Notes: generated by a model from the sequence alone, not told the origin. A stretch of DNA of 64,000 nucleotides from Caryophanales bacterium UBA5026 (GCA_002416285.1 DICM01000035.1:7659-71658); one strand, 5' to 3'; positions 25,956 through 35,204 are shown, numbered from the stretch's first letter. A program made the numbers and translations.

Positions 25956-26447
25956 ATGGAATTAGTAGATGTGCTTAATGCAAGAAAAGAATTAACAGGA
26001 GTAACTTGTGAAAGAAATGAGGTTCCAGTGGGAGGATATCGCCTATCAATTCATATTTGGATTATAAATGATAAGGGTGAACTATTAATCCAACAGCGTT
26101 CTTCAAATAGAAAAATGTTTCCTAATATGTGGACAAATACTGGTGGAGCAGCATTAGCTGGGGAAAACAGTTTTGAAACTGTCTTAAGAGAATTAAAGGA
26201 AGAATTAAATATTGAACCTGATATTGATAAACTAGAGTTAATATCATCATATAAAAGGAAAAATGATTATGTTGATGTGTGGGTTTTAAAGGAAAACTTT
26301 GAAATATCAGATTTAATATTTCAAGAGGAAGAAGTACAAGATGCAAAATGGGTAACGGTTGATGAAGTTGATGAAATGATAAAAAACGAAGAATTTATAA
26401 AATCATCATATGATTTTTTGACAAAATATTTAAATGGAAAATTTTAA
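25956..26447 (+). CDS. Nudix hydrolase, IPP-isomerase-like
   Basis: 163 residues. The Nudix box is GGAALAGENSFETVLRELKEELNI (residues about 64-87), with the REL-EE metal-binding core. The order MELVDVLNARKELTG, GGYRLSIHIWIIND, QQRSSNRKMFPNMWTNTGG resembles type I isopentenyl-diphosphate isomerase and its relatives that act on CoA or nucleoside diphosphates. Here it could clear a nucleotide-sugar by-product; this is inferred. The stop overlaps the GT2 gene by 14 bases. Confidence 0.8.
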   Translation: MELVDVLNARKELTGVTCERNEVPVGGYRLSIHIWIINDKGELLIQQRSSNRKMFPNMWTNTGGAALAGENSFETVLRELKEELNIEPDIDKLELISSYKRKNDYVDVWVLKENFEISDLIFQEEEVQDAKWVTVDEVDEMIKNEEFIKSSYDFLTKYLNGKF

Positions 26448-27399
26448 ATTAAATAGTCAACCGTTAATTTCTGTTATTGTTCCTGTTTATAATGTTGAAT
26501 TATATATTAAAAGATGTGTTGAAAGTATAATTAATCAGAATTATAAAAATATAGAAATATTATTAATTAATGATGGATCAATAGATGATAGCCTTTTGGA
26601 ATGTAAAAAATTGGTTGATAATGATTCTAGGATAAAATTATTAGATCAGGAAAACATGGGTGTTTCAAGTGCTAGAAACCGAGGAATTTTGGAATCAAAA
26701 GGGGAATATATTGTATTTGTCGATTCAGATGATTGGATCGAAAATGATATGATTTCAAGTATGTATGATGTTATGATTAAAGAAAATTCTGATGTTGTTT
26801 CTTGTGGAATTGCTGTAGTAAATAGAGATGGTAGTGAATTTGAACGATTTAATGATGGTGGTATAAAAACTTATTTTGGTAATGATTTACTAAAAGGTTA
26901 TTTATTAGGAACACTTTCTCATGGGTGTTGGGATAAATTGTATAAAAAAGAATTATTAAAAAACATTTGGTTTCCTACAGGAACAATTGCAGAAGATCGT
27001 TATTTTTGTTGGGATATATATAAAAAGACTAATAAATTAACTGTTTTGTCCGAAGTGAAATATCACTATATTCGGAGAAATAGTAATTCTATTACAGCTA
27101 CAAAATTTTCAAAAAACAGTATGACAAGAATCGAGCAAGCTTTAAAAGTAAAAATCGATATAGATATTCATTATCCCGAATTATATGAAGAATGGGTATA
27201 TTACTATTTTATGGGATTAGAGAATGTACTGAAAAAATATGTTGAGGCAGTAACAACCAAATTAAGGAATAAAGAATATGATAAATTTGGAAATTATTTA
27301 ATTAGTAGTATAAATAAAACTATTGAGAAAAAAACTAAATATTTAAGTCATTCTGACTATGAAAAAGCAAATGAATCAATAAAAAAACTTCAATTATGA
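26434..27399 (+). CDS. Glycosyltransferase family 2
   Basis: 321 residues. GT-A fold: SVIVPVYNVELYIKRCVESIINQNYKNIEILLINDGS, then SSARNRGI and the metal-binding DxD-like VFVDSDDW. It transfers a sugar from a nucleotide donor to a growing glycan on the inner membrane face. The C-terminal part is helical and not membrane-spanning. In frame overlap with the Nudix gene gives coupled translation. The 3' end meets the convergent capsule-type transferase, with six bases of overlap. Confidence 0.9.
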   Translation: MENFKLNSQPLISVIVPVYNVELYIKRCVESIINQNYKNIEILLINDGSIDDSLLECKKLVDNDSRIKLLDQENMGVSSARNRGILESKGEYIVFVDSDDWIENDMISSMYDVMIKENSDVVSCGIAVVNRDGSEFERFNDGGIKTYFGNDLLKGYLLGTLSHGCWDKLYKKELLKNIWFPTGTIAEDRYFCWDIYKKTNKLTVLSEVKYHYIRRNSNSITATKFSKNSMTRIEQALKVKIDIDIHYPELYEEWVYYYFMGLENVLKKYVEAVTTKLRNKEYDKFGNYLISSINKTIEKKTKYLSHSDYEKANESIKKLQL

Positions 27400-27408
27400 A
27401 GTTTTTTT
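27381..27408. terminator. Bidirectional terminator between GT genes
   Basis: AAAAAAACTTCA pairs with TGAAGTTTTTTT around ATTA. It serves the plus-strand GT2 gene and also the minus-strand gene, because A and T runs flank both sides. Confidence 0.85.
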
Positions 27409-28863
27409 GTTGATTAAGAGGTCTACCTCTTTTAGAATGTTGTTTAGACTATCTTTTTTCCATATTAAATCTATTTCTGATTCAATTGGTTTTTCGATTC
27501 CTTTTTGTAATAGACTTATAATATCTTCAGGAGTATCTACACTGTAAACGCCCTTTGTCATAAAACTCAAAACGTTCAATGTGTCAGAAGAACCAATTAA
27601 ATCATTTATAATAAATGTTGGAAGTTTAAAAGATAATCCTTCATATACTCCCGTACTATAAACGCCTATTTGGGCAACACAATATTTATGAAATTGATAA
27701 ATTTCTTGTCGTAAGTCTTTAATTTCTATAATATTGGGATGCTTTAAAATTGGATATTCACGAGCTATTTCATTAGGATGATATTTATATATAATTTTAT
27801 ACTCAGGTGCAACTGTTTCTAAGATATGTGCTAATTTTGATGTAAATATTGTCATTTCATCTCCCATTATAGACTGAGATATTACTAATATATATTTATG
27901 TTTATCATTTATAATACTAGGAATCTCTAATTTTTGATGTACTTTATCTTCTAAAAATGAGTATCCCACGTATTTAACATTTTCCTGTTGGTAAGCTAAA
28001 TTGTTAAAATTAACTAATTTTTCTCCAAAGGCAAAGAGGTAATTTGGTGTTGTTAACCAATTGTGTCCATTTTTGATTTTTCTATCCAATGGTTCTTCTT
28101 TAGAAATAACACCATGTTGTAATTCGACAGTTGTTATGTTGAGCTCATTACAAATCGATGTTATTAGTGTTTTAAAATTAGTAGGTCGGTAGTTTACTAA
28201 CATTATTTTTGGATTTATTTTTTTGATTAATTTTAAATATTTCTTTCTCATTAATAAAAAATATAACCAAAGATTGATAATATATTCTTTTCTATCCATA
28301 AATGAAAAATAAAACTCTTTTTCTATAATTTCAGCTAAATAATAAAACTCTTTTTCTATAGATTGTAATGACGATTTTTGAAATTTCATAAATAATCGCT
28401 TTTTTCTAAAATATGACAATTCGTAAAAATCTACATAATTTATATTCGAATTAACATTTGGAGTAAAATGAGCCTTTAAACCATAATTCCAAGCTGACCA
28501 ATTGGGTTCTTCTAAGGCTAAACATGAATATTTTTCTTCTAATTTTGTCTGAACCTTATCAATGAAAACATTTTCATATTTTCCATCTTGATTGATTTTT
28601 CGTGGGTCTACAAGTAAGACTATATCAGTTTTACTATTTCGTGTAAAAGGGATATAACGATTAAAATGCTTCCAATCTATTTTTTTCTCTTCTTTAGTGG
28701 GAATCTTTGTATCTACAACATTGTCAGATTTATTATATCCAATTTTTATTTGGTAAAGGAAATAAATACGCATATAATCCCAATAATAAAATCCTAAAAC
28801 ATTTCTGTTTTTTAAATCATACTTCTCTTCAAAATCAATCATTTGTTCAATGGTTAACTTCAT
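27394..28863 (-). CDS. Capsule/polysialyltransferase-like GT-B protein
   Basis: 489 residues, no signal peptide. The second half carries the marks of capsule-type GT-B enzymes: ELQHGVIS, YKYHPNE (HP motif) and VYSTGVYEGLSFKLP, as in polysialyl-, KDO- and glycerophosphotransferases that use CMP- or CDP-linked donors. This makes it the best candidate to transfer the CMP-nonulosonate made by the operon on the other strand. Its own promoter has TGATATAAT (minus strand) shortly upstream and GGAGTG near the start. Convergent with GT2. Specific acceptor unknown. Confidence 0.7.
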   Translation of the reverse strand: MKLTIEQMIDFEEKYDLKNRNVLGFYYWDYMRIYFLYQIKIGYNKSDNVVDTKIPTKEEKKIDWKHFNRYIPFTRNSKTDIVLLVDPRKINQDGKYENVFIDKVQTKLEEKYSCLALEEPNWSAWNYGLKAHFTPNVNSNINYVDFYELSYFRKKRLFMKFQKSSLQSIEKEFYYLAEIIEKEFYFSFMDRKEYIINLWLYFLLMRKKYLKLIKKINPKIMLVNYRPTNFKTLITSICNELNITTVELQHGVISKEEPLDRKIKNGHNWLTTPNYLFAFGEKLVNFNNLAYQQENVKYVGYSFLEDKVHQKLEIPSIINDKHKYILVISQSIMGDEMTIFTSKLAHILETVAPEYKIIYKYHPNEIAREYPILKHPNIIEIKDLRQEIYQFHKYCVAQIGVYSTGVYEGLSFKLPTFIINDLIGSSDTLNVLSFMTKGVYSVDTPEDIISLLQKGIEKPIESEIDLIWKKDSLNNILKEVDLLINKKTS

Positions 28864-28913
28864 AATATCACACTCCTTAATGCATTTATTATATCATAGT
28901 AGTACAAAAATAA

Positions 28914-28947
28914 TAAAAAAGAACTCAATATTTTTTTAAGTTCTTTT
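28914..28947 (-). terminator. Terminator of the XRE gene pair
   Basis: AAAAGAACT pairs with AGTTCTTTT around a 13-nt loop. On the minus strand T residues follow. The stop of the second regulator lies between the arms. Confidence 0.7.
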
Positions 28948-29394
28948 AATAGCACTATAGTTTAAATTATTAAAAATAAAATCTATTGAATAATGATATT
29001 TTTTTGCTAATTTAAATAGGTAATCTGTTAAGATTAAAATATTTCCATTTTCTATTGCACTAATAGTTGATTGCGTAGTTTTTAAATATACAGCCCATTC
29101 TTTTTGGGTACAATTATATTTTTTTCTTATTTGTTTTAAATTCTGACCTATAATTTTTTTGTCTACAGATTGGATATTGTTTTTTTCTTGATTAGCAGTT
29201 AAACCAAATAGATAGTCAAGATTAACATTATAATATCTTGCCAATTTAAGTATTTGTTCTAATGGGATAGTTATAGTGCCATTTTCCCACCTTGATAGAC
29301 AAGATTGATTAATATTTAGAAATTGAGATACTTCATTTTGTTTTTTCCCACAACTAATTCTAACTTCTTTTAATCTTTTAAATTTCATATTCAT
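28936..29394 (-). CDS. Tandem HTH (XRE) regulator 2
   Basis: 152 residues. Two Cro/C1-type helix-turn-helix domains are visible. The first has LKEVRISCGKKQNEVSQFLNINQSCLSRWENG, the second LKQIRKKYNCTQKEWAVYLKTTQSTISAIENG, each followed by a helix with LDYLFG or IDFIFN. Likely a DNA-binding repressor of element genes. The frame is open to a TTG at 29406; I prefer ATG 29394. It overlaps the upstream regulator gene by 17 bases, so both come from one transcript. Related in architecture to the regulators at 29378 and 34052. Confidence 0.82.
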   Translation of the reverse strand: MNMKFKRLKEVRISCGKKQNEVSQFLNINQSCLSRWENGTITIPLEQILKLARYYNVNLDYLFGLTANQEKNNIQSVDKKIIGQNLKQIRKKYNCTQKEWAVYLKTTQSTISAIENGNILILTDYLFKLAKKYHYSIDFIFNNLNYSAIKRT

Positions 29395-29833
29395 TATTTT
29401 CTTCAATTTTTTCTAGAATCTGATCTATCGAAAAATTATATTTTTTAGCCAAAATATATAGTTTGTTCAAATTAATGATAGTTTTATTTTTTTCGTAGGC
29501 AGCATAAGCTGGTTGTTTTGAATTTAGTTCATGTGCAAAATTTTCTTGAGTTAATTTGTTTTTTCTCCTAATATGTCTTAATTGTTTTCCTAAATTGTTA
29601 AAGTTTGCTTTATTAGGTTTTATTGTATATCGCTTACTTTTATTAAGACCAACTAAATAATCAATACTTACATTATAGTAATCAGCTAAGATAGATATTT
29701 TTTCTAATGAGAATGATACTTGATCATTTTCCATTGCAGAATAAAGTGCACGAGATATTCCCAAAACATTCGCAACTTCTTTTTGTGTTAGATCAAAATC
29801 CTCTCTGATATTTTTAATTCTTTCAAAATACAT
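29378..29833 (-). CDS. Tandem HTH (XRE) regulator 1
   Basis: 151 residues. It has two HTH_3 domains: IKNIREDFDLTQKEVANVLGISRALYSAMEND with DYLVGL, and LRHIRRKNKLTQENFAHELNSKQPAYAAYEKN with a final IDQILEKI. No other domain. First gene of a two-gene minus-strand unit, divergent from the AMP-ligase promoters. The shared intergenic region holds an inverted repeat that could be its operator. GGAGGC lies before the start. Probably an autoregulator that also controls 30178. Confidence 0.85.
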   Translation of the reverse strand: MYFERIKNIREDFDLTQKEVANVLGISRALYSAMENDQVSFSLEKISILADYYNVSIDYLVGLNKSKRYTIKPNKANFNNLGKQLRHIRRKNKLTQENFAHELNSKQPAYAAYEKNKTIINLNKLYILAKKYNFSIDQILEKIEENNEYEI

Positions 29834-29852
29834 AATGTTAGCCTCCTAAAAT

Positions 29853-29902
29853 TCATTATATATATAAAATGAAAACCCAATTATTGATGAAATATATAAT
29901 GA
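29853..29902. promoter_or_regulatory. Inverted repeat in the divergent XRE/ligase region
   Basis: TCATTATATAT (29853-29863) and ATATATAATGA (29892-29902) are exact complements, 28 nt apart. It lies just upstream of the regulator start, so it may be an operator bound by a dimer, possibly with DNA bending. The rest of the 344-nt gap 29834-30177 is AT-rich and holds the two promoters listed below. Confidence 0.5.
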
Positions 29903-30074
29903 TTATTTGAAAGAAAAAATGATAAAACAATAAACTAATATTAGGTTTAAGAATAATTGTTAAATATGATTTTTTCGATTATATTAAAGATAATTTATAT
30001 AAAATATAAAGATATAAATTTCTAATCACTTTTCTCTAACAAAAATGGAGTGATTTATATACTTATATTTGTAT

Positions 30075-30147
30075 TTGACTTTATTATTTTGCAAATGATA
30101 TAATAAGTTATATAATAATTTGACATTTTATGGAAAAAGTGTATAAT
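30075..30147 (+). promoter_or_regulatory. Tandem promoters of the AMP-ligase gene
   Basis: First: TTGACT, 18-nt spacer, TATAAT (30099-30104). Second: TTGACA (30120-30125), 16-nt spacer, TATAAT (30142-30147). Both are close to consensus. Confidence 0.8.
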
Positions 30148-30177
30148 AAACACAATTTACAAAAAGGGGGTTTTTGT

Positions 30178-31971
30178 ATGAATCTAGAAATAGAAAAATT
30201 AAAAAATTTTAGAAATGAAATAACAGGATATCCTACAATTGATAAACCATGGGAACAAAATTACATAAAAGGTGAATTAGAAAAAGTAAGACCTAAGAGA
30301 ACTGTTTATCAAGAGGTGTATCAGAACAATGAAAATTATTTGAGCGACTTATCACTTGAATATTTTGGGGCAAAAATCAATTATAATATGTTATTTAATA
30401 AAATTGATGCTACTGCCAAAGCGTTTGAGGAATATGGAATTAAAAAGGGCGATTTTGTTACTATCTGTGTAGCAGGTATTCCTGAAACAGTTTATTCATT
30501 CTACGCATTATCAAAAATAGGTGCAGTGGCAAATATGATTGCACCACACTTTGATAAAAAAGATCTTATTGAGCGAATCGCAGATTGTGAAAGTAAAGTA
30601 CTTATTGTTATGGATAAGTTCTATGATGAAATAAAAGTTGCAGTTAAAAATTCTAACATTAAAAATATTATTGTTTTACCAACAATGAATTCATCATTAT
30701 TGAAACTTTTTACTGAAAGATATAAACTTGAAAAATATAGTAATGAATTATATTGGAATCAATTTTTAAAAGACGGAAGTAAGAGAGTTGATAGTTCTAC
30801 AGTCAATTACGAACCGAATATGCCACTAACCATGGTATATTCTAGTGGAACAACAGGAGCGTCTAAAGGAATTTTATTATCAAATGATAGTTTTCAAAAT
30901 TCAATTCAAGCATATCCTGCGTCGGGTGTAGATATATCAAGAGGACAAAAATTTTATCAAATTATTCCCCCATGGTATTCAACAGGATTAAGCACTTCCA
31001 TTCATTTACCATTAAGTTATGGTACATCGGTATTTATGGATCCACGTTTTGAAAGAGATGTATTTGTTAAAAACATATTAAAGGCAAAACCAAATTATAC
31101 GGTAGCAGGTACTTCGATGTATGAGGGATTTTTAGATGAAAAGTTATTAAGAAATAGAGATTTATCATTCTTTAATTATCCATTCGAGGGTGGAGAACCT
31201 TTAAGAGAAGAAGTTGCTAATAATATTGAAAAAGTGTTTAAGGAACATGGCAGTGATGCAAAATTACGTGTGGCATATGGACAATGTGAATGTGGTGCAG
31301 CAATTACCACTCAAACGCAAAAAAGCAATCATTCTGCAGGATCTGTTGGTATTCCATTACCAGGGGTAATAGTTGGCATATTTGATGAAAAATTTAATGA
31401 GTTAAAATATAATCAACGTGGGTATATATACGCCAATACTGAATGTAGTATGTTAGGTTATTATAATAATCCAGAAGAAACAAATAAATATTTCCATTAT
31501 GATTCTAACGGAACGAGATGGAATGGTACAGGCGACATTGGTTATATGAATCAAGATGGTAACTTGTTTGTTGAGGGCAGGGCAACAGACTATACTATAA
31601 TAAATGATAAGAAAATTTATAATTTTGATATTGAAAACATCATTATGTCATTAAAAGAAGTTAAAATAGTAGATGTATTAGAAAAAATGGATGAGAATGG
31701 AAATCCATCTTTAGTTGCACATATTATTTTTGAAGAAGAATATTTAAATAGTAATCCCAATTTACAAGTTGAATTTGAAAAAATACAACAATTAGTATAT
31801 AACAAAACAAATGACTCTGACTGTATTCCTTATATGTTTAAAGTGAGAACTGAATTTCCTTATGCTAAATCAGGAAAAAGAGATACAGAAAAAATGAAAA
31901 ATGAAACCGATGACTTTGTGATTCTAGATAATAAAGAGTTGCAAAGTGTTAAAGTGAAAAGATTGTCTTAA
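30178..31971 (+). CDS. AMP-forming acyl/aryl ligase of the element
   Basis: 597 residues of the ANL superfamily. The P-loop is MVYSSGTTGASKGILLSN, the second motif is VAYGQCECGAA (in place of YGxTE), and the hinge has NGTGDIGYMNQDG. An unusual YGQCE in place of YGMTE/YGATE is seen. It would adenylate a carboxylic acid and probably load it on CoA or a carrier. Start ATG 30178 follows AAGGGGG; the ATG at 30130 lies inside the promoter. The hybrid kinase gene follows 128 nt later on the same strand. Substrate unknown. Confidence 0.85.
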   Translation: MNLEIEKLKNFRNEITGYPTIDKPWEQNYIKGELEKVRPKRTVYQEVYQNNENYLSDLSLEYFGAKINYNMLFNKIDATAKAFEEYGIKKGDFVTICVAGIPETVYSFYALSKIGAVANMIAPHFDKKDLIERIADCESKVLIVMDKFYDEIKVAVKNSNIKNIIVLPTMNSSLLKLFTERYKLEKYSNELYWNQFLKDGSKRVDSSTVNYEPNMPLTMVYSSGTTGASKGILLSNDSFQNSIQAYPASGVDISRGQKFYQIIPPWYSTGLSTSIHLPLSYGTSVFMDPRFERDVFVKNILKAKPNYTVAGTSMYEGFLDEKLLRNRDLSFFNYPFEGGEPLREEVANNIEKVFKEHGSDAKLRVAYGQCECGAAITTQTQKSNHSAGSVGIPLPGVIVGIFDEKFNELKYNQRGYIYANTECSMLGYYNNPEETNKYFHYDSNGTRWNGTGDIGYMNQDGNLFVEGRATDYTIINDKKIYNFDIENIIMSLKEVKIVDVLEKMDENGNPSLVAHIIFEEEYLNSNPNLQVEFEKIQQLVYNKTNDSDCIPYMFKVRTEFPYAKSGKRDTEKMKNETDDFVILDNKELQSVKVKRLS

Positions 31972-32069
31972 TGATGATCTTTTCTTTGCTTATAAATGGT
32001 TTACATTATAATTATTCGATAAAAAAAGGAAAAAAATGTCAATTATTATCCCCAAAAATAAAAATAATG

Positions 32070-32078
32070 TGCTATAAT
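32070..32078 (+). promoter_or_regulatory. Extended -10 promoter of the hybrid kinase
   Basis: TGCTATAAT lies 22 nt before ATG 32100, leaving an extremely short leader that contains GGAGGT. Confidence 0.6.
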
Positions 32079-32099
32079 ATATGATAATGGAGGTACAAT

Positions 32100-34010
32100 A
32101 TGATTATTACAAATTTAACTTTGTTAGTAGTATTTAGTATGTTGTATGTTGTAGGCTTATCTTACTTATATTTTTCTAAAGTAAGAATGAATAATGGAGA
32201 AAATAAAATTTATAAAATAATGTTAGTATTAAATTTATTTGGTTTAATATTACAATTATTATGTGACTATGTATCATTAGAATATAATAATATTCCAGTA
32301 ATTATAAGTGATATAATTTTAAGAGTATATTTGTGTTATTTTATTGCATGGATTTCACTTATGATATTGTATTTAATCGAGGTTACCTTTGAACATAAAT
32401 CGAAAGCAAGAATTATAACTGTGATAATTGCCACAGTACAAATGCTTTTGTTATTTATACTTCCATATGAACTTTATAGGGATGTATCTAATCGTATATA
32501 TTATACATATGGTGATGCAGTTCAATTAACGTTTATGTGTTCTGGAATCATGAGCAGTATAATCTTTTTTATATTAATTATAAAGAGAAAGCAGATAACA
32601 AGTAAAAAGGCTTTACCTATATACCTATTTCTAATGTTTGGTCTTGGAACAATGGTTGTCCAAATGATTCATCCAGAATTGGTTATAACAACTGTAATGG
32701 AAACACTTATCTGTTGTCTGATGTATTTTACAATCGAAAATCCTGATATGAAGATGATTGAGCAATTAACAATCGCCCGAATTTCTGCAGAAAAAGCAAA
32801 TCTAGCAAAAAGTGATTTCTTATCAAGTATGAGTCATGAAATAAGAACACCATTAAATGCAATTGTAGGGTTAAGCGAAGATATAGCTAGTTATAAAGAT
32901 AGACTTCCAAAGGAGGTCGTAGAGGATTCTAGTGATATTATAAATGCATCCAATACTTTGTTAGAAATTGTTGGGAATATTTTAGATATTAATAAAATTG
33001 AAAGTGAAAAATTAGAAATTGTTGAAACAACATATAATCCTAAAAAAGAGATTGAGTCACTGGCAAAAGTGTTAGCAACTAGAATTGGTGATAAACAAAT
33101 CAATTTTAAAGTTAATTTTGCACCTGATTTGCCCTATGAGTTATCAGGGGATAAAATACATATAAAACAAATAGTCAATAATTTACTTAGTAATGCTATT
33201 AAATACACTGAATATGGGGAAATTAATTTAAATATCAAATGTATAAATAAAAATGATAGTTGCTTATTAATTATTAGTGTTCAAGATACTGGTAGAGGAA
33301 TAAAAGCTGAGTATATTAATAAATTATTTACGAAATTTGAAAGGTTAGATATAGAAAAAAATACAACGACTGAGGGAACAGGACTTGGGCTTGCAATTAC
33401 AAAAAAACTAGTAGAACTGATGGGTGGAAACATAAATGTGCAAAGTCAGTTTGGAAAAGGTTCTATTTTTATTGTTCAAATTTCTCAAAAAATAATTAAA
33501 CAAAATGTAATTAATAACAGTCAAGAATTAAATCAGGGAATGGTTGAATCCTCAATTAAAAATAACGAAACTACATTAAAAAAGAAAGTTTTACTCGTTG
33601 ATGACAATATGTTGAATATAAAAGTTGCTAGAATATCATTAAAAAATTTTAACTTTATTATTGATGAATGTTATAACGGTATTGAATGTTTAAATAAAAT
33701 TAAATCAGGTGAAAAATATGATTTGATATTAATGGATATAATGATGCCTGTCATGAGTGGAGAAACAGCTATTAAGGAATTACAAAAGATAAAAGGTTTT
33801 AATACTCCAGTTATTGCACTAACAGCTGATGCGATGGAGGGAGCAAAGGAAAAATATACAAGTGAGGGATTTGTAGACTATATTGCAAAACCTTTTACAA
33901 GAGAAACTATAGAAATAAAATTAAAAAAAATTTTTAAAAGTAAAACAAAACAAATTGATTGGTCAGATGTTCCCGAAATTGTTATTGGAACAAAAAATGA
34001 TAGAGTTTAA
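32100..34010 (+). CDS. Multi-pass hybrid sensor histidine kinase
   Basis: 636 residues. About seven hydrophobic segments (residues 1-215) form a membrane sensor. A short coiled linker is followed by HisKA with the phospho-acceptor in SMSHEIRTPLNAIVGLSE, then HATPase (NLLSNAIKYTEYG, DTGRGI, GTGLGLAITKKLV). A receiver domain starts at VLLVDDN with phospho-Asp in DLILMDIMMP and a switch Lys in IAKPF. No output domain is attached, so a partner must receive the signal. The membrane part looks like those that sense small hydrophobic ligands. Being next to an acyl ligase, it might sense the ligase product. Confidence 0.9.
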   Translation: MIITNLTLLVVFSMLYVVGLSYLYFSKVRMNNGENKIYKIMLVLNLFGLILQLLCDYVSLEYNNIPVIISDIILRVYLCYFIAWISLMILYLIEVTFEHKSKARIITVIIATVQMLLLFILPYELYRDVSNRIYYTYGDAVQLTFMCSGIMSSIIFFILIIKRKQITSKKALPIYLFLMFGLGTMVVQMIHPELVITTVMETLICCLMYFTIENPDMKMIEQLTIARISAEKANLAKSDFLSSMSHEIRTPLNAIVGLSEDIASYKDRLPKEVVEDSSDIINASNTLLEIVGNILDINKIESEKLEIVETTYNPKKEIESLAKVLATRIGDKQINFKVNFAPDLPYELSGDKIHIKQIVNNLLSNAIKYTEYGEINLNIKCINKNDSCLLIISVQDTGRGIKAEYINKLFTKFERLDIEKNTTTEGTGLGLAITKKLVELMGGNINVQSQFGKGSIFIVQISQKIIKQNVINNSQELNQGMVESSIKNNETTLKKKVLLVDDNMLNIKVARISLKNFNFIIDECYNGIECLNKIKSGEKYDLILMDIMMPVMSGETAIKELQKIKGFNTPVIALTADAMEGAKEKYTSEGFVDYIAKPFTRETIEIKLKKIFKSKTKQIDWSDVPEIVIGTKNDRV

Positions 34011-34016
34011 TATAAT

Positions 34017-34042
34017 AAAAGACTATAGTCTATAGTCTTTTT
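34017..34042. terminator. Bidirectional terminator after the hybrid kinase
   Basis: AAAAGACTAT pairs with ATAGTCTTTT around AGTCT. T runs on the plus strand and A runs before it on the plus strand serve both directions. Confidence 0.8.
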
Positions 34043-34051
34043 GTAAACTTT

Positions 34052-34495
34052 TTAATTTATATTTTTTCCAGTTAAATAATCTGCTGAAATGTCCATTAAT
34101 ATACAAAATTTGTTTAAGTATTCGATAGGAAGTAATAATTTACCACTTTCGTATTTACTCCATGCTTGTTGAGTACAATTCATTTTAAGCGATATTTCAC
34201 GCTGTGATAGATGTTTGGATTTTCTAACTTCTATTAAGTTGTCACATAAAATTCCATAGTTAATTGGAAAATTAGTTTTGTATTTTTTCTTTTTTGAAAC
34301 TCCGAAAAGATAATCCAAACTAACATCAAGTTTAAGAGCAATTTCATCTAAAGTTTTAAGAGACATTGCTCGTATTCCAAGTTCATAGCTATTGTATGTA
34401 ACTGGTTTAAGTAATAACATCTTTGCAAATTCGTTTTGTTTTATATCTAAATCTTCTCTTAGGTTTCTAATTTTTTCGTAATACGGAATATACAT
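34052..34495 (-). CDS. Tandem HTH (XRE) regulator 3
   Basis: 147 residues. Two HTH_3 domains: KIRNLREDLDIKQNEFAKMLLLKPVTYNSYELG with LDYLFGVSKKKKYKT, and LIEVRKSKHLSQREISLKMNCTQQAWSKYESG with ISADYLTG. The spacing, length and LDYLFG tails are shared with the two regulators at 29 kb, so the three are likely paralogues. It is divergent from 34641. Two palindromes lie in the gap. Probably represses the right-hand mobility genes. Confidence 0.85.
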   Translation of the reverse strand: MYIPYYEKIRNLREDLDIKQNEFAKMLLLKPVTYNSYELGIRAMSLKTLDEIALKLDVSLDYLFGVSKKKKYKTNFPINYGILCDNLIEVRKSKHLSQREISLKMNCTQQAWSKYESGKLLLPIEYLNKFCILMDISADYLTGKNIN

Positions 34496-34506
34496 AGATT
34501 ACACCT

Positions 34507-34549
34507 CACTATAAATAGTGTATAATTATTATTTATGCAAACGCATAAA
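34507..34549. promoter_or_regulatory. Two palindromes upstream of regulator 3
   Basis: CACTATAAATAGTG (34507-34520) is a perfect 14-bp palindrome, and TTTATGC-AAAC-GCATAAA (34532-34549) is a perfect 7-bp inverted repeat. Both lie in the start region of the minus-strand regulator, as expected for operators. Confidence 0.55.
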
Positions 34550-34640
34550 ATCTACTTTGAGTTGTGAAAAATGTTGTAAAATAAATGATAAAATGGTAAA
34601 ATTAAACTAGTAGTATGATGTCTAATTAATAAAAATATAG

Positions 34641-35195
34641 GTGATAAAGGTGAAAGAACAACGAATTAATGAAGTGATTAAAAAAGAACTACAAAATGAG
34701 GCAAGAAGAATTATGCAACATCTCCTACAAATGTATCATAATGGAAATAAAAGCGACTTGCCATTTCATGAAATTGTTTTGTCCATGACAAGTAATAAGT
34801 ATAAGTTATACAATTATAGGATATTAAATTTGGTGATAAAAGAAATTCCACTCGACTTATACATATCGCCAAATGGCAAGAAGATATTTGTTACAGAGTC
34901 CGAATTTTATTTAATCTTAGAAGAAGAAAGCAACATCAATATAGATAATTTTGTTAATGTAGATGCAAAAAAAATTGCTGATTATCTTTTTGAATTGTAT
35001 AACAATAATGAATATATAAATATTGATATTTTAGATATTCTTTATTTGATTTTAAAAAAAGATTACGAATTTTATAGTGAAGAAAAACAAATTAATAAAT
35101 TACTAAATAAAATTAAAATTTATATGAAACAAAAGGGGATAGACTTATTAAGTTATTTTCCAATCAATTTTACTTTATTAAATAGTAGTAATTGA
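34641..35195 (+). CDS. Hypothetical protein of the element, 184 residues
   Basis: Not recognised. Charged, Lys/Glu/Asn/Ile-rich, with no membrane segment or signal. It may have two similar halves: each contains ARRIMQHLLQMYHNGNKSDLPFHEIVLSM-like or KKIADYLFELYNNNEYINIDILDILYLIL-like segments, that is a helix ending LLxMYxNG/LFxLYNNN followed by a second helix. This suggests a duplicated helical domain. Start is uncertain between GTG 34641 and GTG 34650; AGGTGAT favours the latter. Likely a small DNA- or protein-binding factor of the element. Confidence 0.55.
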   Translation: MIKVKEQRINEVIKKELQNEARRIMQHLLQMYHNGNKSDLPFHEIVLSMTSNKYKLYNYRILNLVIKEIPLDLYISPNGKKIFVTESEFYLILEEESNINIDNFVNVDAKKIADYLFELYNNNEYINIDILDILYLILKKDYEFYSEEKQINKLLNKIKIYMKQKGIDLLSYFPINFTLLNSSN

Positions 35196-35204
35196 TATTA
35201 AAAG

